A stretch of DNA of 64,000 bases from Flavisolibacter longurius (GCA_013327885.1 JABUMY010000014.1:113742-177741); one strand, 5' to 3'; positions 44,394-54,777 are shown, counted from the first letter of the stretch. A program made the numbers and translations. Notes: a model not told the origin generated them from the letters alone.

Positions 44394-44661
44394 TGTTCTT
44401 TCGTTTTTCCAGGTAATAAGAAAAGGCAACGGTTGACAAAAACCCAATGAGGGCCACCACCATGGCAATGTCCAAAAAAGTAGATTGCCCGGTAAGTATG
44501 CTGTAAACGGCAATGGAGCCAATGCCTACCGTTACCAGCAAGTCAAGCGAGATCACCCGGTCGGCAATATTGGGTCCGCGTAAAAAACGGATAAACACAA
44601 AAATTGTCGAAAGCGACAACACCGGCAGAATAAAGTATAAGAGGTAGTTGTATAAATTCAT
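44386..44661 (-). CDS. mrpF: Mrp Na+/H+ antiporter subunit F
   Basis: This 91-residue subunit has three helices, with the family motif FLRGPNIADRVISLDLL at residues 26-42 and a basic C-terminus. It starts two bases after the mrpE stop and overlaps mrpG. Length and position are standard. Confidence 0.95.
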   Translation of the reverse strand: MNLYNYLLYFILPVLSLSTIFVFIRFLRGPNIADRVISLDLLVTVGIGSIAVYSILTGQSTFLDIAMVVALIGFLSTVAFSYYLEKRKNND

Positions 44662-44663
44662 AG

Positions 44664-45143
44664 TTACCGCATAATGTCAAGCAATGGTTTTTCAAGACCC
44701 AGCTTGATGGATTCAATAAATTTCACTTTGTCCTGGAGGTACATGCCATGCACATACATTACTTTTTTATCGTCGGAAACATCCACCACCAAGGTTCCCG
44801 GCGTTAGGGAAATAAGGTTGGATAAAAGTGTTATCTCCAGGTCTGTTTTTGCTTCCAGCTCGATCTTTACAATGCCTGGTTTCATGTGCAGGTGCGATGT
44901 CATGACTTCGTAGGCCACCTGCCAGTTTGCTTTCAGCATTTCGTACAAAAAGAAAAAGAAGAAACCCACCACTTTAAAGGCAATGGTAAAGTAGCGATCA
45001 TCGCCGCTGTTGCGACTGATGATCCATAAAATAAAATAGCTGATGATAAAGCCGATGAACATGTTGATGTAGGTAAAATTACCCGTCAGCGCAAGCCATA
45101 TCAGCGTTAGCATTACGTTCAATAAAAATCGTTTCTGCATCAT
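44664..45143 (-). CDS. mrpE: Mrp Na+/H+ antiporter subunit E
   Basis: This 159-residue subunit starts with two closely spaced helices and continues with the soluble part typical of MrpE (YEMLKANWQVAYEVM, then LISLTPGTLVVDVSDDKKVMYVHGMY). It overlaps mrpD by 4 bases, which suggests coupled translation. Confidence 0.95.
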   Translation of the reverse strand: MMQKRFLLNVMLTLIWLALTGNFTYINMFIGFIISYFILWIISRNSGDDRYFTIAFKVVGFFFFFLYEMLKANWQVAYEVMTSHLHMKPGIVKIELEAKTDLEITLLSNLISLTPGTLVVDVSDDKKVMYVHGMYLQDKVKFIESIKLGLEKPLLDIMR

Positions 45144-46666
45144 GGCGTAACTGTTTTTGTTATTCCCAGCACTGCATTAATATAAGCCGATGTGTCGATC
45201 AACTCAGTAGCGATCCTGTTGGACAAACGAAAAATATTTTCGGCGCCAAGCCCAATGTACAGCGAGACAAAACTCAGGAAAATGATGGGAATGATCAGCG
45301 CTGCTTTTTCGTTTTTTGGCATCATGTCGTAATACCGGATATGCGGCCGGCGAACTACGTTTTCGGGTTTTTTCCAAAAGGCTTCGGACCAGAAACGGGC
45401 CAGCACAAAAAGCGTCACAATGCTTCCGAAGATAAAAGCGCCCAGCAAAAAATAGTTGGCCGTGGTAAAGCTTTCTTTGAACAGGTCGATCTTTGGCCAG
45501 AAGCCGGAAAGCGGTGGCACACCGATCAGTGAAAACAACGGGATGGCCATCAACAGCGACAACACCGGGTAGTTCGCATAGATGCCGCCCATGCGTTTCA
45601 TGTTCAGTTCACCGCTCATTTTATACACCAGTCCACCCACTAAAAAAAGATTGGTTTTAATGATGATGTCGTGGATGAGATAAAAAACGGCACCGGTCAA
45701 CGCAGCCACGGTAAACATGCCCAGGCCGCCGATCATGTAACCAATATGACAAACGATCAAATAAGAAAACAGCTTGCGCATGTTGGTTTGCACCAGTGCA
45801 CCCAGCCCACCGCTGATAAGGGTAAGTCCGGCCAGCATCACTACAAGGGTTTTCATAAACGGGTCGGGAATAAAAATGAGACTGAACACCCGTAGCAAAG
45901 CGTAGATACCCACTTTGGTTAGCAGCCCTGCAAAGATGGACGAGATGGCAGCCTGTGGTGTATGGTAGGAATCCGGCAGCCAGAAATACAGGGGGAAGAT
46001 GGCGGATTTAATGCCAAAGCCTACCAGGAATAAAATGGCGGTCACCTGGACAAGCCCCTGGTTTTGAATGGTGAGGATTTTAGTGGAAAGGTCAGCCATG
46101 TTAAGGCTTCCCGCAAGGCCGTACAAAACAGCAATGGCCGTAAGAAAAACCATCGACGCCAGAAAGTTCAGCGTAAAATATTTCACCGCGCCTTCGATCT
46201 GCACTTTTTTTCCGCCCAGCGTAATGAACACAAAAGAAGAGATAATGATCACTTCAAACCACACGTATAAATTGAAAATATCGCCGGTAAGAAAAGCACC
46301 GTTCAATCCCATCACCAAAAAATGAAAGCTTGGAAAATAACCAAACTTCATCCGGGCTTTTTTGATGGTGACAGATGAAAAGATGGTAACCGCCGCAGAA
46401 GACAGCGAAGCCAGTAAGATCATCGTGGTGCTGAAGGTATCGGCCACAAAGGTGATCCCAAACGGCGGCCCCCAGTTACCGGCCTGCAGGGTCATGATCT
46501 CGCTGTTGTAAACCTTACCAAATAAAATGGCAGCAACAACAATGGCCAATACACTCCCGGCTATGCTGATGATTTTTTGAATAAAGATCTTCTTCCAGAA
46601 AAACAGCAAAACGATAGCCAGTATGAACTGCAGCAATACCGGCAATATGATCAGGTTAATAGTCAT
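45140..46666 (-). CDS. mrpD: Mrp Na+/H+ antiporter subunit D
   Basis: This 508-residue membrane protein is of the proton-antiporter-M (NuoL/M/N-like) family with about 14 helices. Conserved segments include the acidic helix [18 protein letters not shown], the Lys-containing [42 protein letters not shown] and the [11 protein letters not shown] region. It forms part of the ion path of the complex and overlaps mrpC by 11 bases. Confidence 0.96.
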   Translation of the reverse strand: MTINLIILPVLLQFILAIVLLFFWKKIFIQKIISIAGSVLAIVVAAILFGKVYNSEIMTLQAGNWGPPFGITFVADTFSTTMILLASLSSAAVTIFSSVTIKKARMKFGYFPSFHFLVMGLNGAFLTGDIFNLYVWFEVIIISSFVFITLGGKKVQIEGAVKYFTLNFLASMVFLTAIAVLYGLAGSLNMADLSTKILTIQNQGLVQVTAILFLVGFGIKSAIFPLYFWLPDSYHTPQAAISSIFAGLLTKVGIYALLRVFSLIFIPDPFMKTLVVMLAGLTLISGGLGALVQTNMRKLFSYLIVCHIGYMIGGLGMFTVAALTGAVFYLIHDIIIKTNLFLVGGLVYKMSGELNMKRMGGIYANYPVLSLLMAIPLFSLIGVPPLSGFWPKIDLFKESFTTANYFLLGAFIFGSIVTLFVLARFWSEAFWKKPENVVRRPHIRYYDMMPKNEKAALIIPIIFLSFVSLYIGLGAENIFRLSNRIATELIDTSAYINAVLGITKTVTP

Positions 46667-47015
46667 CGTCTTCTTCTTGTGAATGAATTTGGTCCAGGTC
46701 GTCGGTATTGACTACAACATAGGTGCGTTTGATCAAAACAATGGCAAAGGATTGCAGGCCAAAGGAAATAACGATGGCCGTTAGGATCAGGGCCTGCGGT
46801 ACCGGGTCGGCATAGATCTCACCCAAAAAATTATCGGTTCCGGGGATGATCGGGGGCTTGCCTCTTACCAACCCTCCCAATAAAAAAATAAGGAGGTTCA
46901 CGCCATTGCCCAGCAGCACCAACCCTATCACCAGCTTAACCAGGCTGCGGCGAAGCATCAGGTAGATGCCCGATGCGTAAAGAAGTCCCACGATAATGGC
47001 CAGGATTATTTCCAT
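46656..47015 (-). CDS. mrpC: Mrp Na+/H+ antiporter subunit C
   Basis: This 119-residue NuoK-like subunit has three helices, with [34 protein letters not shown] and the conserved [16 protein letters not shown] segment. An acidic tail ([15 protein letters not shown]) ends it. It begins one base after mrpB. Confidence 0.95.
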   Translation of the reverse strand: MEIILAIIVGLLYASGIYLMLRRSLVKLVIGLVLLGNGVNLLIFLLGGLVRGKPPIIPGTDNFLGEIYADPVPQALILTAIVISFGLQSFAIVLIKRTYVVVNTDDLDQIHSQEEDDDY

Positions 47016-47016
47016 G

Positions 47017-47427
47017 TTACACCGATTCTGAAATGGTAAAAATGATGGTCAGGGCAACGCCCAACACCACAATGTAAACGCCAAGGTCAAACAGCAAAGC
47101 GCTTCCCACCAACCCAATCACGGGCAGCGGATCGCTCAGCCAAAGACCGGTCATAATGGGCAGTCCTTTGAAAACAGGAAGGATGGCGCTGAATACGGCC
47201 AGGGCCAAACCGGCCGGCATCAACCGCATGGGTTGCACCCGTAACAGTTTGCGGGTATTGCGCAGGCCAAAGGCAAAGGCATGCAGCACAAATGCGATAG
47301 AGGCAATGATGCCACCCACAAACCCGCCACCGGGAAGGTAGTGTCCCCGCAACAAAATGAATATGGAAAACAGGAGCAATAGCGGGAGTAAAAACGTAGC
47401 TGCTGTTCGAAATGTCAGGTGTCTCAT
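47017..47427 (-). CDS. mrpB: Mrp Na+/H+ antiporter subunit B
   Basis: This 136-residue subunit has four helices and the MrpB motif [27 protein letters not shown], ending [25 protein letters not shown]. It overlaps the end of mrpA by 4 bases. Confidence 0.95.
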   Translation of the reverse strand: MRHLTFRTAATFLLPLLLLFSIFILLRGHYLPGGGFVGGIIASIAFVLHAFAFGLRNTRKLLRVQPMRLMPAGLALAVFSAILPVFKGLPIMTGLWLSDPLPVIGLVGSALLFDLGVYIVVLGVALTIIFTISESV

Positions 47428-49733
47428 AATTCCTGGTCGTATTTGTTTAACTGAAGCTTTAACAGGGCAAACACACCCAAGGCCGCAATGGTCAAAACGG
47501 TTATTTCCACCATGGTGTCAATGCCCCTGTAATCAACAAGGATCACATTGACGACGTTTTTTCCTTTGGCAAGTGTATAGGAGTTGTCTGCAAAAAAGTT
47601 CGTGGTTTCTTTACTGGTGGGTTCATTCAACACTTCCAGTCCCAATATGGTGATCAGCGTACCGAAGAACAGGGAGATCAGGCCGTCGCGGATCCGTATC
47701 AGCCAATTGGAATACGTGATGTATTTGGGTAGTCGGTAGAGCACAAGGATAAACAGGATCACCGTGAGTGTATCAATGGCAAACTGCGTCATGGCCAGGT
47801 CGGGAGCGCTGTATAAAACAAAAATGAGACAGATACAATAACCAACCACCCCCATTGCCGCTACGGCGGCCAGTCGCGATGGCGTATACACGATGTAGAT
47901 AACAGCAGCGATCAGGATGAACATCACCACCATCTCCGCCGACGTCAAGGGAGAAACCTGCGAGAGGTCTACATAAAATTTTACCTGCGTGAAAGATTTG
48001 TAGGCAAGCAAGGTTGCCAGGAAAGAAATGATCACCAGGACATAGATCCGCAGGTAGCCGTTTTGCAGCAACCGTGTCCACAGGGTGGCAAAATCCCTGA
48101 ATTTGCGGCTGAAATAAATGGCCACGGTTTTGGGTGATGTTTTGTAAAGTTTGGCCAGCACGGCATCGTGTCGCATGGAGGGCTTAAAAAAGACAAACAG
48201 CAGGAAGCCGCTCACCACCGTAACAGCGCTTAAGCCCAGTACGAGGTTAAACCCGTGCCAAAGCTTTAGGTGAAATTCGGGTGCTGTTGGGTCCATCGAA
48301 AGAAGCGCCGGCTTTACAAGCATGCCTTCCACGAGCATGGGAAACACACCCAACACAAAACCGGCAATGCCTAAAACAAGCGGCGGCACCCACATGCGCC
48401 AATCGGGCAGGTGCACTTCTTTGTACGCATCGGGCAACGCCCCTGCAAACGGCTTGATGCCTACCAGGATGCTGGCATAAAGCAGCAGAATATTGGTACA
48501 AACGGTGACGGCTGTCACAAGTGTAGCTCCTACTTCCGAGCCAAGTGTTGATTCGTAGATCAGGTCTTTGCCCACAAAACCAAAACTGGGTGGAATACCG
48601 GAGTTGGACAACATGGCCAGCAAGCCCGCAACTGCCACCGGCAACATCACTTTGCGCAGGCCGGCCAACTGGCCGATATCCCTGGTTCCGGTTTCATGAT
48701 CAACAATACCGGTTACCAGGAAAAGGCTGGCCTTGTACAGGGCATGAATAATGATAAAAACAGTAGCCGCCAACAAAGCCTCCGGTGTGCCCAGTCCCAA
48801 TAAAAACACCAGCATACCCAATGCCGAAATGGTGGAGTAAGCAAGTATCTCTTTCAGGTCTTTTTTAAAGATGGAATGAAAGGCCGCATACAGCATGGTA
48901 AAGCCGCCGACGATCATCAGCGTATTGTTCCAGATCAGTACACCACCCAGCACCGGTGTAAAGCGAGCCAGCAGGTAAATGCCGGCTTTTACCATGGTTG
49001 CCGAATGCAGGTAAGTAGACACCGGCGTTGGCGCCTTCATGGCACCGGGCAACCAAAAGTGCAAAGGGTATTGGGCTGATTTTGAAAAGGCGGCAAGGAA
49101 CAGGAAGCCAATGATCAGCAAATAAAGTCCGTGTCCTTTAAGTGCCGCTGCCGAGCCAATCATTTCACTGATGGAATAGGTGCCGGCAATATTGCCGAGA
49201 AGGGCAAACGCCGCCAATAAAAAAAAGCCACCCAGGCCCGTAACGGCCAGGGAGATCATGGCTGATTTTCGGGACTCTTTGCTTTCGTTGTTGTAGCCTA
49301 TTAAAAAAAAGGAACTGATGCTGGTGAGTTCCCAAAAAACAAAAAGGGTAAAGATGTTATCGGAAAGCACCATGCCCAGCATGGCGCCCATAAAAAGACA
49401 GAGGTAACCGTAAAACCGGTCGAGGTAGCGGTCGCCCTGCATGTAAGCAGACGTGTATAAAAAAACCAGTGTACCGATGCCCGTTATCATCAGGGCAAAA
49501 AGCAGCGACAACCCATCGACCAGGAAATTAAAATTGATGCCCATCGACGGCACCCATTCATACGCCAGTAAGGAAGATTGCTTTTGCGATACGCCGGGAA
49601 GAAAGGTCAGGAAATAAATGAATAATGCGAGTGGCAGCGCCGTCATGAGAACCGACCACTTCCCACGCAAGAGCTTTCCGAAAAAAGGAACAAATGAAGC
49701 AACAATAAATCCAGAAAGTACAGCTATCAGCAT
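47424..49733 (-). CDS. mrpA: Mrp Na+/H+ antiporter subunit A
   Basis: This 769-residue subunit has an N-terminal NuoL-like antiporter unit with about 14 helices (FWELTSISSFFLIGYNNESKESRKSAMISLAVTGLGGFF; FSKSAQYPLHFWLPGAMKAPTPVSTYLHSATMVKAGIYLLARF) and a C-terminal part with the DUF4040-type VLYSAPDLAMTQFAIDTLTVILFILVLYRLP and the VDYRGIDTMVEITVLTIAALGVFALL segments. It is the first gene of the operon. The complex exports Na+ in exchange for H+ and gives salt and alkali tolerance. Confidence 0.96.
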   Translation of the reverse strand: MLIAVLSGFIVASFVPFFGKLLRGKWSVLMTALPLALFIYFLTFLPGVSQKQSSLLAYEWVPSMGINFNFLVDGLSLLFALMITGIGTLVFLYTSAYMQGDRYLDRFYGYLCLFMGAMLGMVLSDNIFTLFVFWELTSISSFFLIGYNNESKESRKSAMISLAVTGLGGFFLLAAFALLGNIAGTYSISEMIGSAAALKGHGLYLLIIGFLFLAAFSKSAQYPLHFWLPGAMKAPTPVSTYLHSATMVKAGIYLLARFTPVLGGVLIWNNTLMIVGGFTMLYAAFHSIFKKDLKEILAYSTISALGMLVFLLGLGTPEALLAATVFIIIHALYKASLFLVTGIVDHETGTRDIGQLAGLRKVMLPVAVAGLLAMLSNSGIPPSFGFVGKDLIYESTLGSEVGATLVTAVTVCTNILLLYASILVGIKPFAGALPDAYKEVHLPDWRMWVPPLVLGIAGFVLGVFPMLVEGMLVKPALLSMDPTAPEFHLKLWHGFNLVLGLSAVTVVSGFLLFVFFKPSMRHDAVLAKLYKTSPKTVAIYFSRKFRDFATLWTRLLQNGYLRIYVLVIISFLATLLAYKSFTQVKFYVDLSQVSPLTSAEMVVMFILIAAVIYIVYTPSRLAAVAAMGVVGYCICLIFVLYSAPDLAMTQFAIDTLTVILFILVLYRLPKYITYSNWLIRIRDGLISLFFGTLITILGLEVLNEPTSKETTNFFADNSYTLAKGKNVVNVILVDYRGIDTMVEITVLTIAALGVFALLKLQLNKYDQEL

Positions 49734-50175
49734 GCCTATAATTTAAAAACCGGCTTCAAAATCGATGGTAAACCGCGTTCCTGGTTTGAGAAAAATAGCA
49801 GAAGCGAGCTCTGCTTACTACAAGAAAACCGTAGCGTCGCAATATAACCTCATCTGCTTATTTAGAAAATTATAAATCCATTAGTCCTTTCGCCTTCATG
49901 GCAAACGCAAGATGGCTTTCTTACCGTTACAATTTTATCATGAAGGTTACAGATTGAAAACGTGCACTTGTACAAATAATTTATCCAGTCTATTGTTGCT
50001 TCTCTCCTGCTGATCAACCTTGCAGCGAAGAAACGAATTACTCAAATGATAAAGTCTGCGTAACAAAACCATTTATACTGTGCCTGTGAAAAACAAATGT
50101 TGCTGCCAATTCAAAAACAGAACGGCCACCATGGCAACTATTGCAACAACAATTTAAAAATTTGTTTACAGATTG
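49734..50175. other. 442-base spacer upstream of mrpA
   Basis: AT-rich sequence without a credible gene, hairpin or exact promoter box on either strand. The mrp promoter is presumably here. Confidence 0.5.
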
Positions 50176-50829
50176 TTAGCCGCCTGTCTGGCTATTGGGC
50201 GCATCAACAGGCTTTGATTGCGAAGAGCCTTTTTCCCGCAGGAAGATGCTGAGCACCACGATAGCAAAAATGGATAAGAATTCGCTCTGCCAGTTTTGAA
50301 ACGATTCAAACCAAAAGCGGGAATTGGAGAGATAGTTCACGGCCGTTTCCGGGGGAAGTCCTTTCAGCAGTTGTTCTTCATTATGACCTTTGAGGCTGCC
50401 AAACCAATGGGCAAAAAAACTCACCACGAACAAAAGTCCCAGCACATAACAAAGCGAATGCTTGTAAAGGGCCAGCACCCAGCCGCCCTTTTTTACCGGC
50501 CAGGGTGCATCTTTTTTTGTTGGATCCGGCTCGCGGTCCACTTCTTCTTTTTTATCGGGATCTTTTGATTCGGACGAACCTTTTTGGTAAAGAAAAATGG
50601 TAAAGATGGCAAACATCGCCATTTGTAAAAATTCACTTTCCAAGTTTTCAAACGTGGCTTGTATAAAATGCCCAGAGGTAAGGTATTCAGCCATGCCAAT
50701 CACCCGGCCGCCTTCATCCTGCATTTCCTGGTTGTGCTCTTTCAATCCGGTGAAGGCCTGTCCAACAATGGCAAGTAAAAAAAGGCAGAAGAAAACAAAG
50801 GACAGCCCATTGTTTCGAAACCATTTCAT
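50176..50829 (-). CDS. DUF6766-like membrane protein with an internal duplication
   Basis: This 217-residue protein has four helices and two similar halves, about residues 8-89 and 125-206. Matching parts are GLKEHN/SLKGHN, YLTSGHF/YLSNSRF, and FENLESEFLQM...YQKGSSESK against FQNWQSEFLSI...REKGSSQSK. A charged linker (about 85-115) joins the halves. It resembles the family I know as DUF6766, whose function is unknown. It is a single-gene unit with no partners, downstream of a 442-base spacer. Confidence 0.8.
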   Translation of the reverse strand: MKWFRNNGLSFVFFCLFLLAIVGQAFTGLKEHNQEMQDEGGRVIGMAEYLTSGHFIQATFENLESEFLQMAMFAIFTIFLYQKGSSESKDPDKKEEVDREPDPTKKDAPWPVKKGGWVLALYKHSLCYVLGLLFVVSFFAHWFGSLKGHNEEQLLKGLPPETAVNYLSNSRFWFESFQNWQSEFLSIFAIVVLSIFLREKGSSQSKPVDAPNSQTGG

Positions 50830-50988
50830 GTTTAGCTTTTTCTTACTTACGGTAAAATATCATTCCACATACAAAATGGAATTTTCTATAAAAGCAAAAG
50901 CCAAGGGCCATCCTGCTTCTATGCGCAGCCAACGCTTTTAACCGTGTTAAATAAGCTGTAAAACAAAAGCCTGTAATTGATTTCGGGC

Positions 50989-51264
50989 TTAGCCTTTGTG
51001 ATGGGCTTCAATAATTCGGGCAAGTTCGGCCTCACAGGCCAATACCCAGTTGGGTGGCATGGGTGCATGGGCAATCTTCCAGGTCCCTTCATTTTTCACC
51101 ATGTGAAAATTATGGTTGATGCTCCGCCGTATTGCGGTAGTAAAATATACAGGACCGTTCACCGTATAGATCCGGCTAAACGTAAAGTGTACAAGCCCCT
51201 CCCCTGTTTCCAAGTCGCCACTAAAATCCGCCATACCTACCCTGTAAAACAAAGATTGAACCAT
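50989..51264 (-). CDS. Small SnoaL/NTF2-like hypothetical protein
   Basis: I do not firmly recognise this 91-residue frame. Its composition is protein-like, with strand-rich stretches (GEGLVHFTFSRIYTV, FTTAIRRSINHNFHMVKNEGTWKIAHAPMPP) that would fit the end of an NTF2-like cone, and no signal peptide. It has an ATG start and no overlapping better candidate; a plus-strand frame over the same bases looks less protein-like. It could be a truncated remnant of a longer domain. Confidence 0.45.
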   Translation of the reverse strand: MVQSLFYRVGMADFSGDLETGEGLVHFTFSRIYTVNGPVYFTTAIRRSINHNFHMVKNEGTWKIAHAPMPPNWVLACEAELARIIEAHHKG

Positions 51265-51477
51265 CCATTGCCGTTAGATATTTATCTTGAACATGCGATG
51301 AATTTTCAGGGGTAGATGCAATAGTTTGATAAAGTTTACAAGCCATTCACAATGCAATCTTCGTTCGATGATTGCTTAATTCATACAGTCGGTTTCTATA
51401 AGAAGTAAACAAAGCATGGAAAAGCAACTGTCTAAGGAAGAGGATATGGACTGCTTTTAAATATTTCATGTTATTAC

Positions 51478-51888
51478 GTGAACGATATGGGAAATATACG
51501 TAGTAGATTTGCGGTAAGCAAAACCGACCCCTTGTATACCGTCTGCTACTACAAAATCGCTGGCCGCTGGTACCTGGATGCTCCCGAATACCTGGAAAAG
51601 GGTGGGAACCCGGATACCCTGGAACGCATTGGTTCCTTTCATGACCTATTGGAGATGGCCGCCGAAGGAGAATCTTCGGTTGTTTTTCAAATGGATGCCC
51701 AACCTTTTGAAGGGTCTGAAAGCTGCCATCTTGTTGGGTACAGTGGTGGCAATTCTGGTGGCTATTACCGCATACGTCGCTTCCTGGGACAGGAACTGGA
51801 TGTTGACATCTGGTTTAACACGTTTGTCTTTTACGACACTCTTTCACTCCCCCCAACCATTTACTTTAAGCGGATCTCGCCGCCGTAA
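51478..51888 (+). CDS. Small cytoplasmic protein, DUF6717-like
   Basis: This 136-residue protein has no signal or membrane segment. The pattern YTVCYYKIAGRWYLDAPEYLEKGGNPDTLERIGSFHDLL followed by VVFQMDAQPFEGSE and DIWFNTFVFYDTLSLPPTIYFKRI resembles a small family I know as DUF6717, of unknown function. The start is either the GTG at 51478 or the ATG at 51487. It is convergent with the histidine kinase gene, 44 bases between stops, and has no operon partner. Confidence 0.65.
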   Translation: MNDMGNIRSRFAVSKTDPLYTVCYYKIAGRWYLDAPEYLEKGGNPDTLERIGSFHDLLEMAAEGESSVVFQMDAQPFEGSESCHLVGYSGGNSGGYYRIRRFLGQELDVDIWFNTFVFYDTLSLPPTIYFKRISPP

Positions 51889-51932
51889 AACAAACTGCCT
51901 GAGAAGCGCTTGTTTTAGTCAAGAAAACAAAC

Positions 51933-53849
51933 CTAGTGTACAGGAAACAATACCCGGAAGGTAGAGCCTTTACCCGGTTCACTCTCCGCCCAGATGTAAC
52001 CGTTGTGGCTCTCCACCACCTTTCTTGCGATAGACAGGCCGATGCCGGTACCCGTGTATTCGCTCCGGCCATGCAGGCGGGTAAACACATCAAAAATGCG
52101 TTGTGCATCTTCCTGCGCAAAACCGATCCCGTTGTCCTGCACTTCTACGAGGTGAAACGGCTGTTCGCCAGCACCTGCCGGTAATCCCGGCCGCACATCG
52201 GCACCTTTTACCACCCTTGCTGTAACGGCAATTTCCGGCCTTTCGCCAGGCTTGCTGTACTTCAGCGCATTGCCCACCAGGTTTTGAAACAACTGTTGCA
52301 GTTGCCGTTCATCGCCCCTTATCACAGGCAAAGCGGCCACGTTGATAACGGCTCCGCTTTCCTGTATGCCTGTTTCAAGGTCCTGCAGTATCAGTGCAAT
52401 AATGGCTTGCAGGTCCACCGGTTTCAGCTCGTTCTTTTTGCGGCTGACGCGGGAAAAATCCAGCAGGTCATCGATGAGCTGGCGCATGCGCCGGGTGGCG
52501 TTTTCAATCCGCTCAAACATCCGCTGCTGCGTTTCGTTCAGTTGCGGCCACAGGTCTGTTTTTAACCGGTCGGAAAAGGTATTGATCTTGCGCAGCGGCT
52601 CCTGCAGGTCATGCGAGGCAGCATAAGCAAATTCTTCCAGGCTTTCGTTGGAATGCTTGAGATCCTCCACCGCTTTTTGAAGCTGGAGTTGCGTTTTTTT
52701 ACTTTCGGTATAATCGGTAAATGTCACCAGCACTTCGTCCTGCACTTTGGTGCTGAGCAAGTCGAGGTAGAGATCATGCCCATCAACATGGTAATGCACA
52801 TGTTGCCGCAGGGTTTCGCCGGTGAGATAGGTTTTTTTGTACTGGTCAAACACACCGTTGTTCATATAACCGGGGAAAAAGGTACTGCCCAGTTCTCCCT
52901 TCAACACTTCGGGTGTTTGCCCAACATAAGCAGCAAAGCTTGGATTGGTAATAACAAAGCGAAAATCGATCACGTCGTTCTCGCTATTTTTTACCGGTGC
53001 AAAAATGAACATGCCCGACTGGGAAGCATTAAAAACAGCACCCAGCCGCTCGGCTGCCTGGCTGCTGCGAATCTGCGATTCTTTGACAGAGGTGACATCA
53101 GTAAAAATATAGATCTGGTGCTCTGCATCCATGCGGGAGACCGTTACTTCCAGCCAACGTCCAATCGTGTCTAAATAATACTGCGTTAAAAAGGGCTCGC
53201 CAGTTTCCATACAGACAACACATTGGTTGAAGTAGGCAGAGCCAACAAAATGCGGATCGACCTGGGAGGCCGTTTTTGACAGGTACAGGTCCTTTGGAAT
53301 ACCGGTAAACCGCACGGCGGCATCACTGGCAAGTATGGTGCGGATGTCGATAATCTTTCCGCTGCTATCCCTGATCATTTTGCCAACGGTGATGCCATTG
53401 GACGACTGCTTGAGAATGTTATCCATAAGCCGCTTCTGTGTTTCCAATTGCAGCATCATGGCGTGTTCTTCCGTGCGGTCCTGCAGCACAGTTAACACAC
53501 CGCCTTCGACACGGTTGCGGGTATAGCTGTAATATTTTTCCAGGTCGGGATTGTACAGCCAGGCCTGCATGCGTTCGCCGCTTTGGTAAACCTGGAGAAT
53601 TTCCTCGTAAAGTGTTTTACGGGTGGCCTGTTCTGATACGGCAGGACTGGAAGAAAGCCGGTTGCCCAATACTTTTTCCGGTGAAAGACCGGTATAGGTA
53701 TAAAACTCGCGATTACAATACCTGTATTCAAAATCGGTGATCTGCAGGTTTTCTGTAAAAACAGGAATCATCCAAAAGGCCGGTTGCGGTTGTTGATCAA
53801 AAAATGAAACCACCACTTGTTTGTCCGAAAGCTCCAGGTCCATATGCAA
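51933..53849 (-). CDS. Multi-PAS sensor histidine kinase
   Basis: This 638-residue kinase lacks membrane segments and so is probably cytoplasmic. It has three PAS-like regions (about 25-130, 140-255, 265-385), a HisKA domain with the phospho-acceptor H413 (YAASHDLQEPLRKI), and a HATPase domain with N box (LVGNALKYS) and G boxes (DNGIGFA, TGTGIGLSIARKVVE). It belongs to the bacteriophytochrome-like/light- and redox-sensing kinase branch by H-box type. It is divergent from a single-domain response regulator 326 bases away, a plausible partner. Confidence 0.93.
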   Translation of the reverse strand: MHMDLELSDKQVVVSFFDQQPQPAFWMIPVFTENLQITDFEYRYCNREFYTYTGLSPEKVLGNRLSSSPAVSEQATRKTLYEEILQVYQSGERMQAWLYNPDLEKYYSYTRNRVEGGVLTVLQDRTEEHAMMLQLETQKRLMDNILKQSSNGITVGKMIRDSSGKIIDIRTILASDAAVRFTGIPKDLYLSKTASQVDPHFVGSAYFNQCVVCMETGEPFLTQYYLDTIGRWLEVTVSRMDAEHQIYIFTDVTSVKESQIRSSQAAERLGAVFNASQSGMFIFAPVKNSENDVIDFRFVITNPSFAAYVGQTPEVLKGELGSTFFPGYMNNGVFDQYKKTYLTGETLRQHVHYHVDGHDLYLDLLSTKVQDEVLVTFTDYTESKKTQLQLQKAVEDLKHSNESLEEFAYAASHDLQEPLRKINTFSDRLKTDLWPQLNETQQRMFERIENATRRMRQLIDDLLDFSRVSRKKNELKPVDLQAIIALILQDLETGIQESGAVINVAALPVIRGDERQLQQLFQNLVGNALKYSKPGERPEIAVTARVVKGADVRPGLPAGAGEQPFHLVEVQDNGIGFAQEDAQRIFDVFTRLHGRSEYTGTGIGLSIARKVVESHNGYIWAESEPGKGSTFRVLFPVH

Positions 53850-54175
53850 AAGTGAAAGCGTCTAAGTTAGTGGCAAGGCAAGCGCCGGCAAAGAAAATTC
53901 TGTCTCACCTGTCTATGCCTCTTTATTTTAACGATTACCAAGCGTCTTGTTACGATAACACATCCTTCCGCCATGCAACCCTTAAACAGGTTGATTATTG
54001 AACAAATTCTTATTTAGGTACTAAACTCTACCGTACAAAAGTTCACCGACTGATTCTTGATATTGAGCGAACAGCCCGGTTTGGTGGTTTTTTCCGCAGT
54101 TATTTTGCACCAGAACCTATCATCGTCCGCACCCGTGAAAATGAAACCATACCAATTTGTGTAAAGAGCAACGAG
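53850..54175. other. 326-base divergent spacer between kinase and receiver genes
   Basis: I see no gene, hairpin or exact -7 box. It must contain the promoters of both genes. Confidence 0.45.
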
Positions 54176-54619
54176 ATGATGAAAACGAACCCTACACAAC
54201 CCCACACGATCCTTTGGGCGGATGATGATGCCGATGACCGCCAGGTTATTTGCGAAATTGTTAGCGCCTACAGTGATAAATACCATGTATTAGAGGTAGA
54301 AGACGGCTCCGAAGTCCTCTCGTATCTCCATGCCATTAAGGACAAGCAAAAACTGCCCTGCCTCGTGGTTTTGGACATTAACATGCCAAAGCTCAACGGA
54401 ACAGAAACCCTTGCCAGCATCAAGCGTGACGAGCGGTACAAAGACCTCACCGTAGCTGTTTTTACCACTTCGAACAGTGCACTCGACCGCAAGATCTGTG
54501 AACGCTATGGCGCACCTATGCTCACCAAGCCTTCTTCCTATGAAGATTTCAGGGAAGCCGTAGCCGAACTGCTGCAGATGTGCCGCATCGATGGGTTTTC
54601 ACCTCCCGAGGCCAACTAA
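54176..54619 (+). CDS. Single-domain response regulator (CheY-like, Rcp1 type)
   Basis: This 147-residue receiver has the acidic pocket DDDAD (16-20), phospho-acceptor D67 (VVLDINMPKLNG), the Thr in VAVFTTSN and the Lys in LTKPSS. There is no output domain. Such Rcp1-like receivers typically accept phosphate from PAS/phytochrome-like kinases of the kind encoded divergently at 51933-53849. Confidence 0.92.
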   Translation: MMKTNPTQPHTILWADDDADDRQVICEIVSAYSDKYHVLEVEDGSEVLSYLHAIKDKQKLPCLVVLDINMPKLNGTETLASIKRDERYKDLTVAVFTTSNSALDRKICERYGAPMLTKPSSYEDFREAVAELLQMCRIDGFSPPEAN

Positions 54620-54777
54620 TTTTTCTGCTTGCTTTTAGGTTTGTAAGAACGACAGTGATTTACATCTAACCCTTACCATAACACGTGAATGCAATATGAT
54701 TGCGCTGCTATTTTCGTTGCACTGATCCAACACAAATACAGAATATCCATGTTGCTTCTTCAGCATGAAATAACAAA

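Noticed and set aside
44394..44522. Longer frame for MrpG starting at 44522
   Set aside because: It overlaps mrpF almost fully and its N-terminal residues do not look like MrpG; the ATG at 44393 fits the family.
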